Shown here: positions 17,198-28,603 of the stretch, one piece after another
Layout of the letters: the number at the start of each line of letters is the position of its first letter
How positions within the stretch are numbered: position 1 is the first letter of the stretch
From: Alcaligenaceae bacterium SAGV5
GTDB taxonomy: Bacteria; Pseudomonadota; Gammaproteobacteria; Burkholderiales; Burkholderiaceae_B
Reading direction: 5' to 3'
Assembly (NCBI GenBank): GCA_009360345.1
Contig: SPDP01000003.1
Coordinates: 372,001 to 436,000, forward strand
DNA: 64,000 nt
The notes under the pieces: generated by a model
What the model was told of the DNA's origin: nothing
Seen by the model: only the letters and a program-made list of their open reading frames with translations
Databases searched by the model: none
Translations under genes and position numbers: made by a program

Positions 17198-18835
17198 ATG
17201 GAACGCTCGGGGCATCTCGATACCTTTGCGCGCGATCATCTTCCGCCGCCCGAGGCCTGGCCGGCATTCCTGCTCGATCATCCCGCCGTCCGCTATCCCG
17301 CCCGCTTGAACTGCGCGGCCGAGCTGATCGACGGCGCGGTGGCGGCGGGGCACGGCCGGCGCCCGGCGATCTGGACCGTGACCGGCGGCAAACCGTCGGC
17401 CATCACCTATCTCGAAGTGCAGCAGCGGGTGGACCGCCTGGCGCGCGTCCTGGTCGAGGACATGGGCCTGGTGCCGGGCAACCGTGTCCTTCTGCGGGGC
17501 CCGAACAACCCCGCCATGGCGATCGCCCTGCTGGCCACGATCAAGGCAGGTCTGGTGGCGGTGCCGACCATGCCGCTGCTGCGCGCGGTGGAACTCAAGC
17601 CGGTCATCGACAAGGCACAAGTCCGCGCGGCGCTGTGCGACGTGCGCCTGCGCGATGAAGTCGACGCCTGCATGCGATCCGGTCCCGCGCACTGTCCCAC
17701 GTTGACCCAGGTCCGCTTTTTCAACGACGACGGCCCCGAGTCGCTGGAAGCCCTGGCGAGCGGCAAGCCGGCGTCCTTTCCCGCGTGCGATACGGCCGGC
17801 GACGACGTCTGCCTGATCGCCTTCACCAGCGGCACCACGGGCAGCCCCAAAGGCTGCATCCATTTCCATCGCGACGTGCTGGCGATGTGCGACCTGTTCC
17901 CGCGCTCGATATTGCAGGCCACGCCCGACGACATCTTCTGCGGCACGCCGCCCCTGGCGTTCACCTTCGGCCTGGGCGGCATGCTGTGCTTCCCGTTGCG
18001 CGCCGGCGCCTCCACCGTGCTGTCCGAGAAGCTGACCCCGGCTTCGCTGCTGGAAACCATCCAGGCCACCCGCGCCACCATCGTCTTCACCGCGCCCACC
18101 TTCTACCGCCAGATGGCGGCCCTGGCCCCGGGCTACGACATCTCCAGCCTGCGCCATTGCGTCTCGGCCGGCGAAGCCCTGCCCGACGCCACGCGCCAGA
18201 GCTGGAAGCAGGCGACCGGCGTGGAGATGACCGACGGCATCGGCAGCACCGAGATGATCCATATCTTCATCTCCAGCGCCGGCCAGGAGGTCCGCCGCGG
18301 CGCCATCGGCAAGGTGGTGCCCGGCTACGAGGCCTGCATCGTCGACGAAGCCATGCGGCCCCAGCCTCCTCGCACCGTCGGCCGCCTGGCCGTGCGCGGC
18401 CCCACGGGCTGCAAATACCTGGCCGACGACCGCCAGGCCAACGCCGTCCGCCAGGGATGGAACCTGACCGGCGATTCCTTCATGATGGACGAGGACGGCT
18501 ACCTGTATTACCAGGCCCGGACCGATGACATGATCATCTCGGCCGGCTACAACATCGCCGGTCCCGAGGTCGAAAGCGCCTTGCTCCAGCACGAGGCCGT
18601 GGCCGAGTGCGGCGTGATCGGCGTTGCCGACGAAGAGCGCGGCCAGGCCGTGACCGCCTTTGTCGTGCTGCGCCCCGGCTTCGCGCCTGGAGACGATCTG
18701 GCCAAGGCCCTCCAGGAGCACGTCAAGCGCACGATCGCTCCCTACAAATACCCGCGCGTCATCCGTTTCGTCGATGCCTTGCCCCGTACTGAAACGGGCA
18801 AGCTCAAGCGCTTCGCGCTGCGCGGGCTGAGCTAG
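17198..18835 (+). CDS. Aryl-CoA ligase, AMP-forming (2-aminobenzoate/benzoate-CoA ligase type)
   Basis: 545 residues of the ANL superfamily. The P-loop TSGTTGSPKGCIHFHRD, PPLAFTFGLGG, VSAGEALPDATRQSW, DGIGSTEM (adenine and AMP contact), the hinge QARTDDMIISAGYNIAGPE and the C-terminal catalytic lysine in PRTETGKLKRFALR are all visible. The early WPAFLLDHP segment and length resemble 2-aminobenzoate-CoA ligases. It activates an aromatic acid to its CoA thioester. No ring-attacking enzymes are adjacent, so it may be an orphan pathway entry. An AT-rich promoter-like stretch lies at about 17100-17150. Confidence 0.82.
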   Translation: MERSGHLDTFARDHLPPPEAWPAFLLDHPAVRYPARLNCAAELIDGAVAAGHGRRPAIWTVTGGKPSAITYLEVQQRVDRLARVLVEDMGLVPGNRVLLRGPNNPAMAIALLATIKAGLVAVPTMPLLRAVELKPVIDKAQVRAALCDVRLRDEVDACMRSGPAHCPTLTQVRFFNDDGPESLEALASGKPASFPACDTAGDDVCLIAFTSGTTGSPKGCIHFHRDVLAMCDLFPRSILQATPDDIFCGTPPLAFTFGLGGMLCFPLRAGASTVLSEKLTPASLLETIQATRATIVFTAPTFYRQMAALAPGYDISSLRHCVSAGEALPDATRQSWKQATGVEMTDGIGSTEMIHIFISSAGQEVRRGAIGKVVPGYEACIVDEAMRPQPPRTVGRLAVRGPTGCKYLADDRQANAVRQGWNLTGDSFMMDEDGYLYYQARTDDMIISAGYNIAGPEVESALLQHEAVAECGVIGVADEERGQAVTAFVVLRPGFAPGDDLAKALQEHVKRTIAPYKYPRVIRFVDALPRTETGKLKRFALRGLS

Positions 18836-18875
18836 CTCGCTGTCCCGGAGATAGGTCCGCACGCAATGCCTCCGT

Positions 18876-18895
18876 TGGGGGGCCGGCAAGGCCCC
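18876..18895. terminator. GC-rich hairpin between convergent genes
   Basis: A run of G followed by GGCC-ggcaa-GGCCCC can form a short strong hairpin between the convergent ligase and lipoprotein genes. It has no T-run, so termination is only plausible. Confidence 0.3.
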
Positions 18896-18902
18896 GCCGC
18901 CG

Positions 18903-20759
18903 CTATTGGCAGGTGGTCACGTTCGTGACCTCGACCACGGCTTCCCGTACGTCGCAGGCGAGCTTGCGCGGCAGGTCGCCGGTTTCGGTGCAATTGCCCA
19001 TGCCGTTGTAGGCCCAGATCGACCCGGTCATGCCCGTGCCGGGGCGGTCGGCGGGGCAGCGCGCCTCGAAATGCACCGTGATGCAGTTGGCCACCTTGGG
19101 CTGCACGCCGGGCCGGATGCCGATGACCGAGGGCAGCCCCCCCTTGGCGGGGCATTGCGCGGCTTGCAGGCGTATGGCGCGGCGCTCGGCCGCGAGATGG
19201 TCCAGCAGCGCCTGGGTCCGGCGTTCCTGTTCCTGGCGGGCGAGTTCCGCTTTCCTGCGGGTTTCTTCCTCGCGCTGTTTTTCCCTGGCCAGCCTGGCCT
19301 GTTCCGCGGTACGGGCTTCCTCGGCCTTGCGCTGTTCTTCCTGCTTGCGCCCGGCTTCCTGCCGACGCTGGGTTTCCTGGGCGCTCGTTGATGCCGCCGC
19401 CACGGTCCTCTGCGGCGAGGAAGGGGCCGCGGCCGCCGCGCGGGCCTGTGCTGCCGCGGCGTTGGCCGCCATGATCCGGTCGGCGTGCGCGGCGGCTTCG
19501 CGGTCGCGCTGCTGTTTCTGTTGTTCGATCTGCCGCAGCTTCTGGTTCAGGTCCCGTTCGAAGTCGCGCGACTGCTGCGCCATGCGCAGGTTGCTCTGGT
19601 TGGCCTGCTGGAAGCCGCTGGCCAGGCCGCTCAGGATGGCGTTCGTCGTGGCCTGGGATTCGGCCTCCCGCTCGGCGGCGCGGCGCTGGGCATGGATGCG
19701 GCTCCGTTCGCGCTCGACTTTCTGGCGCTCGCGGTTTTCCATCGCCGAGGCCAGGCGCTCGTGGGTCACGGGAAGATAGATATGGTTCCCGGTCGAGGGC
19801 GAGTCATCGTCCGGTCCCTGCGCCCGGCTCATGATCCGGATGGAGTCGCCGCGGTTGATGTAGATGTCGAGATAGTCGCCGTTGTAAGTGAAGATGTTCT
19901 CCGTTCCCGTGAATCGGTGGACCAGGCGGTCATCCGCCGACAGCGTCAGTTGCCTGCTTTCGAAGGAACCCGCGGGCCGGTTTGGCATGCTCAGTACGCG
20001 GAATGCCCGGGGATCCGTCCTGGAAGGGGCCTGAAAGACTTCTCGGCCGGGGTTCGATCCGTCGGGCAGGCTGTACTGGAAAACCAGGTTGCCCGCGTCG
20101 TCCTTGTCGATTTTCAACAGCGTGATGCGGCTGACGAAGGTCTGCCCCACGCTTTGTTCCCAGACGCCGAACGGCGAGGCCGCGCGCAACTGCTGGTAGG
20201 GGGAGGCCGGGTCCAGGCTGACGGGGATCGTGCCGCCGTCGGGCAGGGTATAGACGTCGCGGCGCAGCGGCTTGGGCCTCATGTGGAACGAGGCGGCCGA
20301 TGCGCGATAGGAAAAATGCGCGGCAGCGTCGGCCAGCGACAGTTGCAGATCGTTCAGCGAGCCGTTGAGGACTTTCATGCGTCCGTTTTCGTCGAAGCGG
20401 ACGGTCGCCTGGTCGTCGCTGAACATGCCGGATTGCTCGATCAGCATGTGGTAGGTGCCCGGCTGGGCCGCGGGGCGCACGAGGAGCCGGATCGCGCTGG
20501 AGTCCAGCAGGCCATTGGCCGTGTAGAGCCTGATGGCGAGCGCGCCCTGGGCCGGTTCCGCCATTACCTGCAGCCAGTCGCCATCGTCGTTGACGTACAG
20601 GTGGCCGACATAGGGCTGCAGAAAGCCCCACTGGATCTGTTGGAAGGCCGCTTGGGCCGTCGCCATGGCCTGGGAGGATCGGGCGGTGTCGGCGGGGTCC
20701 ACCGTGGCGCAACTGGCGAGCGTCGCGCACAGCGCGGATGCGAGCAGGAGTTTTCTCAT
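18903..20759 (-). CDS. Large coiled-coil lipoprotein with cysteine-rich C-terminal domain, function unknown
   Basis: 618 residues. The N-terminus is a lipoprotein signal with lipobox LASC (Cys17). Residues about 25-330 look globular and beta-rich, with no family I recognise. Residues about 335-545 are a highly charged Glu/Arg/Gln-rich region predicted as long coiled coil, interrupted by an Ala/Ser-rich stretch (about 430-465). The last 65 residues hold six cysteines (QCPAKG, ANCITV, ARCPAD, GNCTET, LACDV, TTCQ), probably disulfides. Expected location is the periplasmic face of a membrane. It is divergent from ubiA and convergent with the CoA ligase. The coiled coil recalls TolA-like spacers, but I make no functional claim. 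Confidence 0.85.
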   Translation of the reverse strand: MRKLLLASALCATLASCATVDPADTARSSQAMATAQAAFQQIQWGFLQPYVGHLYVNDDGDWLQVMAEPAQGALAIRLYTANGLLDSSAIRLLVRPAAQPGTYHMLIEQSGMFSDDQATVRFDENGRMKVLNGSLNDLQLSLADAAAHFSYRASAASFHMRPKPLRRDVYTLPDGGTIPVSLDPASPYQQLRAASPFGVWEQSVGQTFVSRITLLKIDKDDAGNLVFQYSLPDGSNPGREVFQAPSRTDPRAFRVLSMPNRPAGSFESRQLTLSADDRLVHRFTGTENIFTYNGDYLDIYINRGDSIRIMSRAQGPDDDSPSTGNHIYLPVTHERLASAMENRERQKVERERSRIHAQRRAAEREAESQATTNAILSGLASGFQQANQSNLRMAQQSRDFERDLNQKLRQIEQQKQQRDREAAAHADRIMAANAAAAQARAAAAAPSSPQRTVAAASTSAQETQRRQEAGRKQEEQRKAEEARTAEQARLAREKQREEETRRKAELARQEQERRTQALLDHLAAERRAIRLQAAQCPAKGGLPSVIGIRPGVQPKVANCITVHFEARCPADRPGTGMTGSIWAYNGMGNCTETGDLPRKLACDVREAVVEVTNVTTCQ

Positions 20760-20896
20760 GTCGTGGGTCTGTTGTCGTTGTCGTGGCGCCGAAGCGCCTG
20801 GTTCCGGCTGCCCGGTTCGCGCAAGCGCGCATCCTAGGGTACGAAGGGTGGGCGCGCATCACCCGATCCTGTGAAAGGCGCTGGTACCATAACGGC

Positions 20897-21781
20897 ATGG
20901 ACCCTACGTTTCCCGTCTCCCTTTCCCACCGCCTGGGCCTGTACATGCGCCTCGTGCGCCTGGACAAGCCGATCGGCATCCTGCTGCTGATCTGGCCCAC
21001 GCTATGGGCCCTGTGGGCCGCCAGCAAGGGCGGACCGTCGCTGTACCTGGTGTTCGCCTTCGTGATGGGTACGGTGCTGATGCGTTCGGCCGGCTGCGGC
21101 ATCAACGATTATTTCGACCGCGACGTCGATCGGCACGTCGAGCGCACGCGCGACCGGGTGCTGACATCGGGCCTGATCTCGGGCCGCGAGGCGCTGGGCG
21201 TGACGCTGGCGCTGACGCTGCTGGCGCTGCTGCTGATCCTGCCCATGAACCACCTGGTCTGGGCCCTGTCCGTGGTGGCGGTGTTCCTGTCGGTCACCTA
21301 TCCCAAGTTCAAGCGCTTCTTCGCCATTCCCCAGGCCTATCTGGGCATCGCCTTCGGCTTCGGCATTCCCATGGCCTACGCGGCGGTGCTCGAGACCGTG
21401 CCGCTGGAAGGCTGGGTCATGCTGGCCGCCAACATTTTCTGGGCGATCGCCTACGACACCGAATACGCCATGGTGGACCGTCCCGACGACCTCAAGCTCG
21501 GCCTGCGGACCTCCGCCGTTACTTTCGGCAAGTGGGACGTGGCCGCGGTGGGCGTGTGCTACGCGGCGACCCTGGCGCTGCTGGGCGTGGTCGGCGCCAT
21601 GCTGGACTACGGATGGGCCTATGCGGCGGGCCTGGCGGGAGCGGCCGCCATCGCCGTGCGCCACCTGTGGTGGATACGCCACCGCGAGCGCGCGGCGTGT
21701 TTCCGCGCCTTCCTGCACAACACCTGGTTCGGTTTCTCGGTGTTCGCCGGCATTTTCGTGCAGACCACGCTGCTGGGCTAG
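20897..21781 (+). CDS. ubiA: 4-hydroxybenzoate polyprenyltransferase
   Basis: 294 residues from the ATG at 20897. The two aspartate-rich prenyl-diphosphate motifs are [15 protein letters not shown] and [13 protein letters not shown], within about eight transmembrane segments ([21 protein letters not shown] and others). It joins the polyprenyl chain to 4-hydroxybenzoate in ubiquinone synthesis at the inner membrane. It heads a forward run with yggS, proC and an MFS gene; ubiG, a later enzyme of the same pathway, is at 44.6 kb. Confidence 0.96.
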   Translation: MDPTFPVSLSHRLGLYMRLVRLDKPIGILLLIWPTLWALWAASKGGPSLYLVFAFVMGTVLMRSAGCGINDYFDRDVDRHVERTRDRVLTSGLISGREALGVTLALTLLALLLILPMNHLVWALSVVAVFLSVTYPKFKRFFAIPQAYLGIAFGFGIPMAYAAVLETVPLEGWVMLAANIFWAIAYDTEYAMVDRPDDLKLGLRTSAVTFGKWDVAAVGVCYAATLALLGVVGAMLDYGWAYAAGLAGAAAIAVRHLWWIRHRERAACFRAFLHNTWFGFSVFAGIFVQTTLLG

Positions 21782-21839
21782 GGCGGGGCGGATTGGCGGG
21801 GTGCCCGCCTATATAATCGTCGCTTTTCCCCCCGAAGCC

Positions 21840-22538
21840 ATGTCGCCCATCGCCGACAACCTACGCGCCGTCCGCCACCGCATCGAGCACGCCGCCAAGG
21901 CCTGCGGCCGCGCGCCGGGCGAGGTGGCGCTGCTGGCGGTGTCCAAGACCTTTCCCGCCCAGGCGGTGCGCGAGGCCCACGCGGCCGGGCAGCGGGCCTT
22001 CGGCGAAAGCTACCTCCAGGAGGCCGTCGAGAAGCTGGCCGCGCTGGAAGACCTGCGGGGCGACACCGAATGGCACTTCATCGGTCCGCTGCAAAGCAAC
22101 AAGGCCCGGCAGGTCGCCGCCTGTTTCGACTGGGTCCACAGTATCGATCGCCTCAAGATCGCCCAGCGCCTGTCCGATTTGCGGCCACCCGGCATGGCCG
22201 ACCTCCAGTTGTGCATGCAGGTCAACATCGACGACCAGCCCACCAAGAGCGGCGTGGCGCCCGCCGAAGCGCTCGGGCTGGCGCGGGACATCGCCGCGCT
22301 GCCGCGCGTGCGCCTGCGCGGCCTGATGTGCATTCCGGCCCCTCAGCACGATCCTGTCCGCCAGCGGGCGGTCTTCGCCAGCCTGGCGGCGCTCATGCGG
22401 GACATGAACCGGGAAGGCCTCGGGCTGGATACCCTGTCCATGGGCATGTCGGACGACCTGGAAGCCGCCGTGGCGGCCGGGGCGTCCATCGTCCGGGTGG
22501 GCACCGCCATCTTCGGCGCCCGGGATTATTCGTCCTGA
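21840..22538 (+). CDS. yggS: YggS/PLPBP-family pyridoxal-phosphate homeostasis protein
   Basis: 232 residues. The PLP lysine is Lys36 in LLAVSKTFPA, and the family pattern FGESYLQEAVEK, WHFIGPLQSNK, MGMSDDLEAAV and VRVGTAIFGAR is complete. The protein carries PLP and influences amino acid pools, with no racemase activity. The next gene is proC, 34 nt downstream, a very common pairing. The ATG at 21840 gives the normal length. Confidence 0.94.
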   Translation: MSPIADNLRAVRHRIEHAAKACGRAPGEVALLAVSKTFPAQAVREAHAAGQRAFGESYLQEAVEKLAALEDLRGDTEWHFIGPLQSNKARQVAACFDWVHSIDRLKIAQRLSDLRPPGMADLQLCMQVNIDDQPTKSGVAPAEALGLARDIAALPRVRLRGLMCIPAPQHDPVRQRAVFASLAALMRDMNREGLGLDTLSMGMSDDLEAAVAAGASIVRVGTAIFGARDYSS

Positions 22539-22572
22539 CCGCGCGGCCGCAACGCATCCCAAGGAAACCTCA

Positions 22573-23403
22573 ATGACCCAATCGCTTTCTATCGCATTCA
22601 TCGGTGGCGGGAACATGGCCGCCGCGCTGATCTCCGGCCTGGCCGGCAAGTTCTGCCCCATGGGTAACATCCACGTCGTGGATCCCAGCGAGGCCTCCAG
22701 GCAGGCGTGGGCGGCGCGTGGCGCCACGGTCGCGGCGGCGCCCGACGAGACCTTGTCGCGCTGCGCGATCTGGGTCTACGCGGTCAAGCCCCAGGTCATG
22801 AAGGAGGTGGCGGCGGCGAGCCGGCCCTGGCTCAAGGACAGCCTGGTGATCAGCATCGCCGCCGGCATCCGGGCCGCCGACCTGGCGCGCTGGCTGGGGG
22901 CCGACGCGCAGCCGTGGCCGCGCGTCGTGCGCTGCATGCCCAATACGCCCGCGCTGATCGGGCAGGGCGTTACCGGCCTGGCCGCGCTCGATAGCGTGGG
23001 CGAGGCCGACCGGGCGCAGGCCCAGGCCGTGCTCGAGGCGGTGGGAAGCACCGTGTGGGTCTCGCGCGAGGCCGATCTGGACGGCGTGACCGCGCTGTCG
23101 GGCAGCGGGCCGGCCTATGTGTTCCTGTTCATCGAGGCCCTCATCGAAGGCGGCAAGGCCGTGGGGCTGGATGACGAGCAGTCGCGCGCGCTGGCGCTGG
23201 CCACGTTGTCCGGCGCCGCCGGCCTGGCGGCCGCGTCTTCCGAGCCGCCGTCGGTGCTGCGCGAGCGCGTGACCTCCAAGGGCGGCACCACGGCCGCCGC
23301 CCTGGATGTCCTGGCCCAGGCGAATTTCCGCCAGACCGTGGTCCGGGCCATGCAGGCTGCCGCCCATCGCGCGCAAGAGATGGGTGATGAGTTCGGAAGA
23401 TAA
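22573..23403 (+). CDS. proC: Pyrroline-5-carboxylate reductase
   Basis: 276 residues. NADP-binding IAFIGGGNMAAALISGL at the N-terminus, MPNTPALIGQGVTGL, and the C-terminal signature ALSGSGPAYVFLFIEALIEGG followed by VTSKGGTTAAALDVL are diagnostic. It makes the last step of proline synthesis. AAGGAAACC lies before the ATG. Its last 17 nt overlap the start of the MFS gene in another frame, implying co-expression. Confidence 0.96.
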   Translation: MTQSLSIAFIGGGNMAAALISGLAGKFCPMGNIHVVDPSEASRQAWAARGATVAAAPDETLSRCAIWVYAVKPQVMKEVAAASRPWLKDSLVISIAAGIRAADLARWLGADAQPWPRVVRCMPNTPALIGQGVTGLAALDSVGEADRAQAQAVLEAVGSTVWVSREADLDGVTALSGSGPAYVFLFIEALIEGGKAVGLDDEQSRALALATLSGAAGLAAASSEPPSVLRERVTSKGGTTAAALDVLAQANFRQTVVRAMQAAAHRAQEMGDEFGR

Positions 23404-24616
23404 TCCCGCCGGCATCCAGTCGGTCGCGCGCCACCCGCCTTTCGTCCTGTTCTGGTTCGGCCGGGTCATGTCGACCCTGTCGTTCCAGATGCTGTCGGTG
23501 GCCGTGGGCTGGCAGGTCTACGAGATCACCGGCAGCGCCTTCGACCTGGGCCTGGTCGGACTGGCGCAATTCCTGCCCATGGTGCTGCTGACCTTCGTCG
23601 TGGGGCAGGTGGCCGATCGCTACGACCGGCGGGCCATCGCCAGCGTCTGCATGGTGGTGGAGTCGATCGCGGCCGGTCTCCTGGCCTTCGGTACATGGGA
23701 GGGCTGGCTCACGCGCGATGCCATCCTGGGACTGGTGGCGCTGGGCGGCGCCGCGCGCGCCTTCGAGTCGCCCACGATGGCGGCGCTGGTGCAGGGAGTG
23801 GTCCCCCGCGGCCTCATCCCCCAGGCCGCGGCCTGGTCCACCTCCGCCACCCAGACCGCGCAGATACTGGGGCCCGCGATGGGCGGGCTGTTGTACGGGT
23901 TCGGATCCATGGTCGCCTATGTGGTGGCCTGCGTGTTCTTCTTCGTCGGCGGCGGCCTGGTGGCGATGATACGGGCGGAACGCACCGTGTCCACCCGCGA
24001 GCCGGTCACGCTCAAGTCCGTGTTCTCGGGCATTGCCTTCATCCGCAGCCGCCCGGTCATATTGGGGACGCTGTCGCTGGACTTGTTCGCGGTGCTCCTG
24101 GGCGGCGCCACCGCGCTGCTGCCCATCTATGCGCGCGACATCCTCCAGACCGGGCCTTGGGGGCTGGGGTTGTTGCGCACGGCGCCCGCCGTGGGGGCGC
24201 TGGCCATGTCGGTCTTCCTGGCCCACCACCCCATCCACCGCAACGTCGGTACCCTCCTGTTCTCGTCACTCGTGGTCTTCGGGCTTGCCACGGTCGTGTT
24301 CGGCCTGTCCTCGCACCTGATTGTCTCCATGGCGGCGCTGTTCGTGCTGGGGGCCTCGGACGTGGTCAGCGTGGTGATCCGCTTCACCCTGGTCCAGTTG
24401 CAGACCCCGCCCGAAATGCTGGGCCGCGTCAGCGCGGTGAACTCCTTGTTCGTCGGCACCTCCAATCAACTCGGCGAGTTCGAATCGGGCGTGACGGCCG
24501 CGCTGTTCGGCGTCGTGCCGGCGGTGCTGATCGGCGGCGCGGGCACGGTCGCGGTAGCCCTGCTGTGGATGGTATTGTTTCCCCAGTTGCGCCGCTTGAA
24601 GTCGTTGGAAGGCTAG
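23387..24616 (+). CDS. Major facilitator superfamily exporter (EntS-like, MFS_3 type)
   Basis: 409 residues from the ATG at 23387, inside the 3' end of proC. Twelve hydrophobic segments and the loop VGQVADRYDRRAIASV (MFS signature between helices 2 and 3) are visible, with VSTLSF..SVAVGWQVYEITGSAFDLGLVGL at the start, as in the EntS/MFS_3 group. Substrates of this group are siderophores or drugs; the role here is unknown. It could also be started at upstream non-ATG codons, but overlap with proC makes the chosen site most natural. Confidence 0.85.
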   Translation: MSSEDNPAGIQSVARHPPFVLFWFGRVMSTLSFQMLSVAVGWQVYEITGSAFDLGLVGLAQFLPMVLLTFVVGQVADRYDRRAIASVCMVVESIAAGLLAFGTWEGWLTRDAILGLVALGGAARAFESPTMAALVQGVVPRGLIPQAAAWSTSATQTAQILGPAMGGLLYGFGSMVAYVVACVFFFVGGGLVAMIRAERTVSTREPVTLKSVFSGIAFIRSRPVILGTLSLDLFAVLLGGATALLPIYARDILQTGPWGLGLLRTAPAVGALAMSVFLAHHPIHRNVGTLLFSSLVVFGLATVVFGLSSHLIVSMAALFVLGASDVVSVVIRFTLVQLQTPPEMLGRVSAVNSLFVGTSNQLGEFESGVTAALFGVVPAVLIGGAGTVAVALLWMVLFPQLRRLKSLEG

Positions 24617-24697
24617 CGGGTCCGATACTTGCGCATGCGCCCGCGGCCAGCACCGCGGCACCCGCCGTGCGTGCCAGCATCCCGGAGGTCGACCGCC

Positions 24698-26518
<1,821 letters not shown>

Positions 26519-26533
26519 GCCCCAGGCCGCGGA

Positions 26534-27823
26534 TCAGGCCGAGAAGAAGGCGAAGCGGACCAGGAACAGGATGGCGATCAACCAGGCCGCGGGGTGGATT
26601 TCACGGACGCGGCCGGTGCAGGCCTTGAGCACGACGTAGCTGATGAAGCCGAACGCGAGGCCGGTGGCGATCGAGTAGGTGAAGGGCATGGCCAGCGCGG
26701 TCAGCGCGGCGGGGATGGCTTCGGTGATGTCGTCCCACTTGACGTCGATCAGCTCGCGCATCATCAGGCCGGCCACGTACAGCAGCGCGGGCGCGGTGGC
26801 GTAGGCCGGGACCGAACCGGCCAGCGGCGAGATGAACAGCGCGGCCAGGAACAGCGCGCCGACCACCAGGGCAGTCAGGCCGGTACGGCCGCCGGCCTGG
26901 ACGCCCGAGGCGCTTTCGACGTAGGCCGTGGTGCTGCTGGTGCCCAGCAGCGAGCCCGCGGTGATGGCGGTGCTGTCGGCCAGCAGGGCGCGGCCGATGC
27001 GGTTCTTGCCCTCGACCAGCAGGCCGGCGCGCTTGGCCACGCCCATCAGCGTGCCGGTGGCGTCGAACACCTCGACCAGCACGAACACCAGCACCACGTG
27101 CACGAAGCCCATGTGCAGCGCGCCCAGGATGTCCAGCTGCAGGAAGGTGGGCGCCAGGCTGGGAGGCGAGGAGAACACGCCGTGGAATTCATTGATGCCC
27201 AGCGCCATGCTGAGCACGGTGATGATCAGGATGCCCAGCAGGATGGCGCCGCGGACCTTCAGCGCGTCCAGGATGGCGATAATGAAAAAGCCGAGTATCG
27301 CCAGCAGCGGGGCGGGCTTGTGCAGGTCGCCCATCGTGATCAGGGTGGCGGGGCTGGCGACGACGATGCCGGAGCTGCTGAGCGCGATGATCGCCAGGAA
27401 CAGGCCGATACCGGCCGCGATGGCGCTGCGCAGGGATGGCGCGATGCCGGCGATCAGCCAGCTTCGCACGCCGGTGATGGTCAGCAGGATGAAGATGACG
27501 CCCGAGATGAAGACCGCGCCCAGCGCCTGCTGCCAGGTGAAGCCCAGGGTGGCCACGACGGTGAAGGCGAAGAATGCGTTGAGCCCCATGCCTGGCGCCA
27601 TGCCGATGGGATAGTTGGCGACGAACGCCATCATCAGCGAGCCGATCGCCGCCGCGATGCAGGTGGCGGCGAAAACGGCGCCCTTGTCCATGCCCGTGGT
27701 GGACAGGATCTGCGGGTTGACGAAAATGATGTAGGACATGGTCAGGAACGTGGTGATTCCCGCCAGCAGCTCGGTGCGAGCATTGGTGCCGTGTTCGTGG
27801 AGTTTGAATAGGCGCTCTAGCAT
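26534..27823 (-). CDS. NCS2-family purine permease (AzgA/PbuG-like)
   Basis: 429 residues from the ATG at 27823. The start MLERLFKLHEHGTNARTELLAGITTFLTMSYIIFVNP, in parts, is the AzgA subgroup signature, followed by GMGLNAFFAF, VLVEVFDATGTLMGVA and STTAYVESASGVQAGGRTGLT. About 13 membrane segments are expected. The subgroup imports hypoxanthine, guanine or adenine with protons. It ends 15 nt from the convergent edd stop. I see no purine riboswitch upstream. Confidence 0.92.
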   Translation of the reverse strand: MLERLFKLHEHGTNARTELLAGITTFLTMSYIIFVNPQILSTTGMDKGAVFAATCIAAAIGSLMMAFVANYPIGMAPGMGLNAFFAFTVVATLGFTWQQALGAVFISGVIFILLTITGVRSWLIAGIAPSLRSAIAAGIGLFLAIIALSSSGIVVASPATLITMGDLHKPAPLLAILGFFIIAILDALKVRGAILLGILIITVLSMALGINEFHGVFSSPPSLAPTFLQLDILGALHMGFVHVVLVFVLVEVFDATGTLMGVAKRAGLLVEGKNRIGRALLADSTAITAGSLLGTSSTTAYVESASGVQAGGRTGLTALVVGALFLAALFISPLAGSVPAYATAPALLYVAGLMMRELIDVKWDDITEAIPAALTALAMPFTYSIATGLAFGFISYVVLKACTGRVREIHPAAWLIAILFLVRFAFFSA

Positions 27824-28019
27824 GGTGGCTTCCAGGTGCGTGGACGATAGTGGGAAGCCATGCGAAAGCGCCCGGTCCGGCGCGCGCGGCCGTTGCGGCC
27901 CCCCCGATGGCCTGCCCCCCCAGGCGCATATTAGGGGTGGTTCATCAAAATGAAAAGCCAGGTCTGGGGGAACTTCGGGCGGCGCGCGGGCGTGCCGTCG
28001 CCTGCCAGCGGCGCGTGGT

Positions 28020-28358
28020 TCAGCGGTCGCCCTGTTTCTTGAGCTGGATGTCGTTCTTGACGTCCTGCACGCCATCGACGCCGCGCGCCACGCGTACGGC
28101 GGAATCGATCTGCGGGCTGTCGTCGGCCGTGCCGGCCAGATGCACGACGCCGTTGACCGTCTTGACCTTGATGCTCAGCGATTGCGTGGCTTGTTCCTTG
28201 AGCAGCGCCGCCTTGACCTTGGTGGTGATCACCGTGTCGCTGGCGAACTTGCCAGCCGACTCCTTGGCGGCCTGGCCGTCGCCCTGGGCCATGGCCATTG
28301 GCGTCGCGGCTGAGAAGGCTGCAATCATGGCGGCGATCATCAGGTTGCGTGTCCTCAT
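28020..28358 (-). CDS. Periplasmic BON-domain protein
   Basis: 112 residues. A signal peptide (1-24, ending PMAMA before QGDG) is followed by one BON domain (about 40-108): SDTVITTKVKAALLKE, TVNGVVHLAGTADD, SAVRVARGVDGVQDVKNDI. BON proteins are thought to bind phospholipid at the envelope and often respond to osmotic or envelope stress. It is single-domain, smaller than OsmY. It stands 196 nt upstream of the permease gene on the same strand. Confidence 0.9.
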   Translation of the reverse strand: MRTRNLMIAAMIAAFSAATPMAMAQGDGQAAKESAGKFASDTVITTKVKAALLKEQATQSLSIKVKTVNGVVHLAGTADDSPQIDSAVRVARGVDGVQDVKNDIQLKKQGDR

Positions 28359-28603
28359 CGATCTCTCCTTGAAAGCGGCCGGTCCCGCGGGCGGAGGTGG
28401 CCGATGGGTTCAACATACGGGGCCGGTCGGCCGGGTGTCAAAGCTGGCTGTATGCATTTGTAATCCCCGATGCCGGTCCAGGCAGGCTCCATGCGGAGCG
28501 TCCGTGCAAGCCGTCACGATTGCAAGGAATGCGTGGCACATGTAACGCGGCGACGCGGCCGATGCCCCGGGGCGCCTACAATGGGCGCTCTTCTGGAAAT
28601 CCC

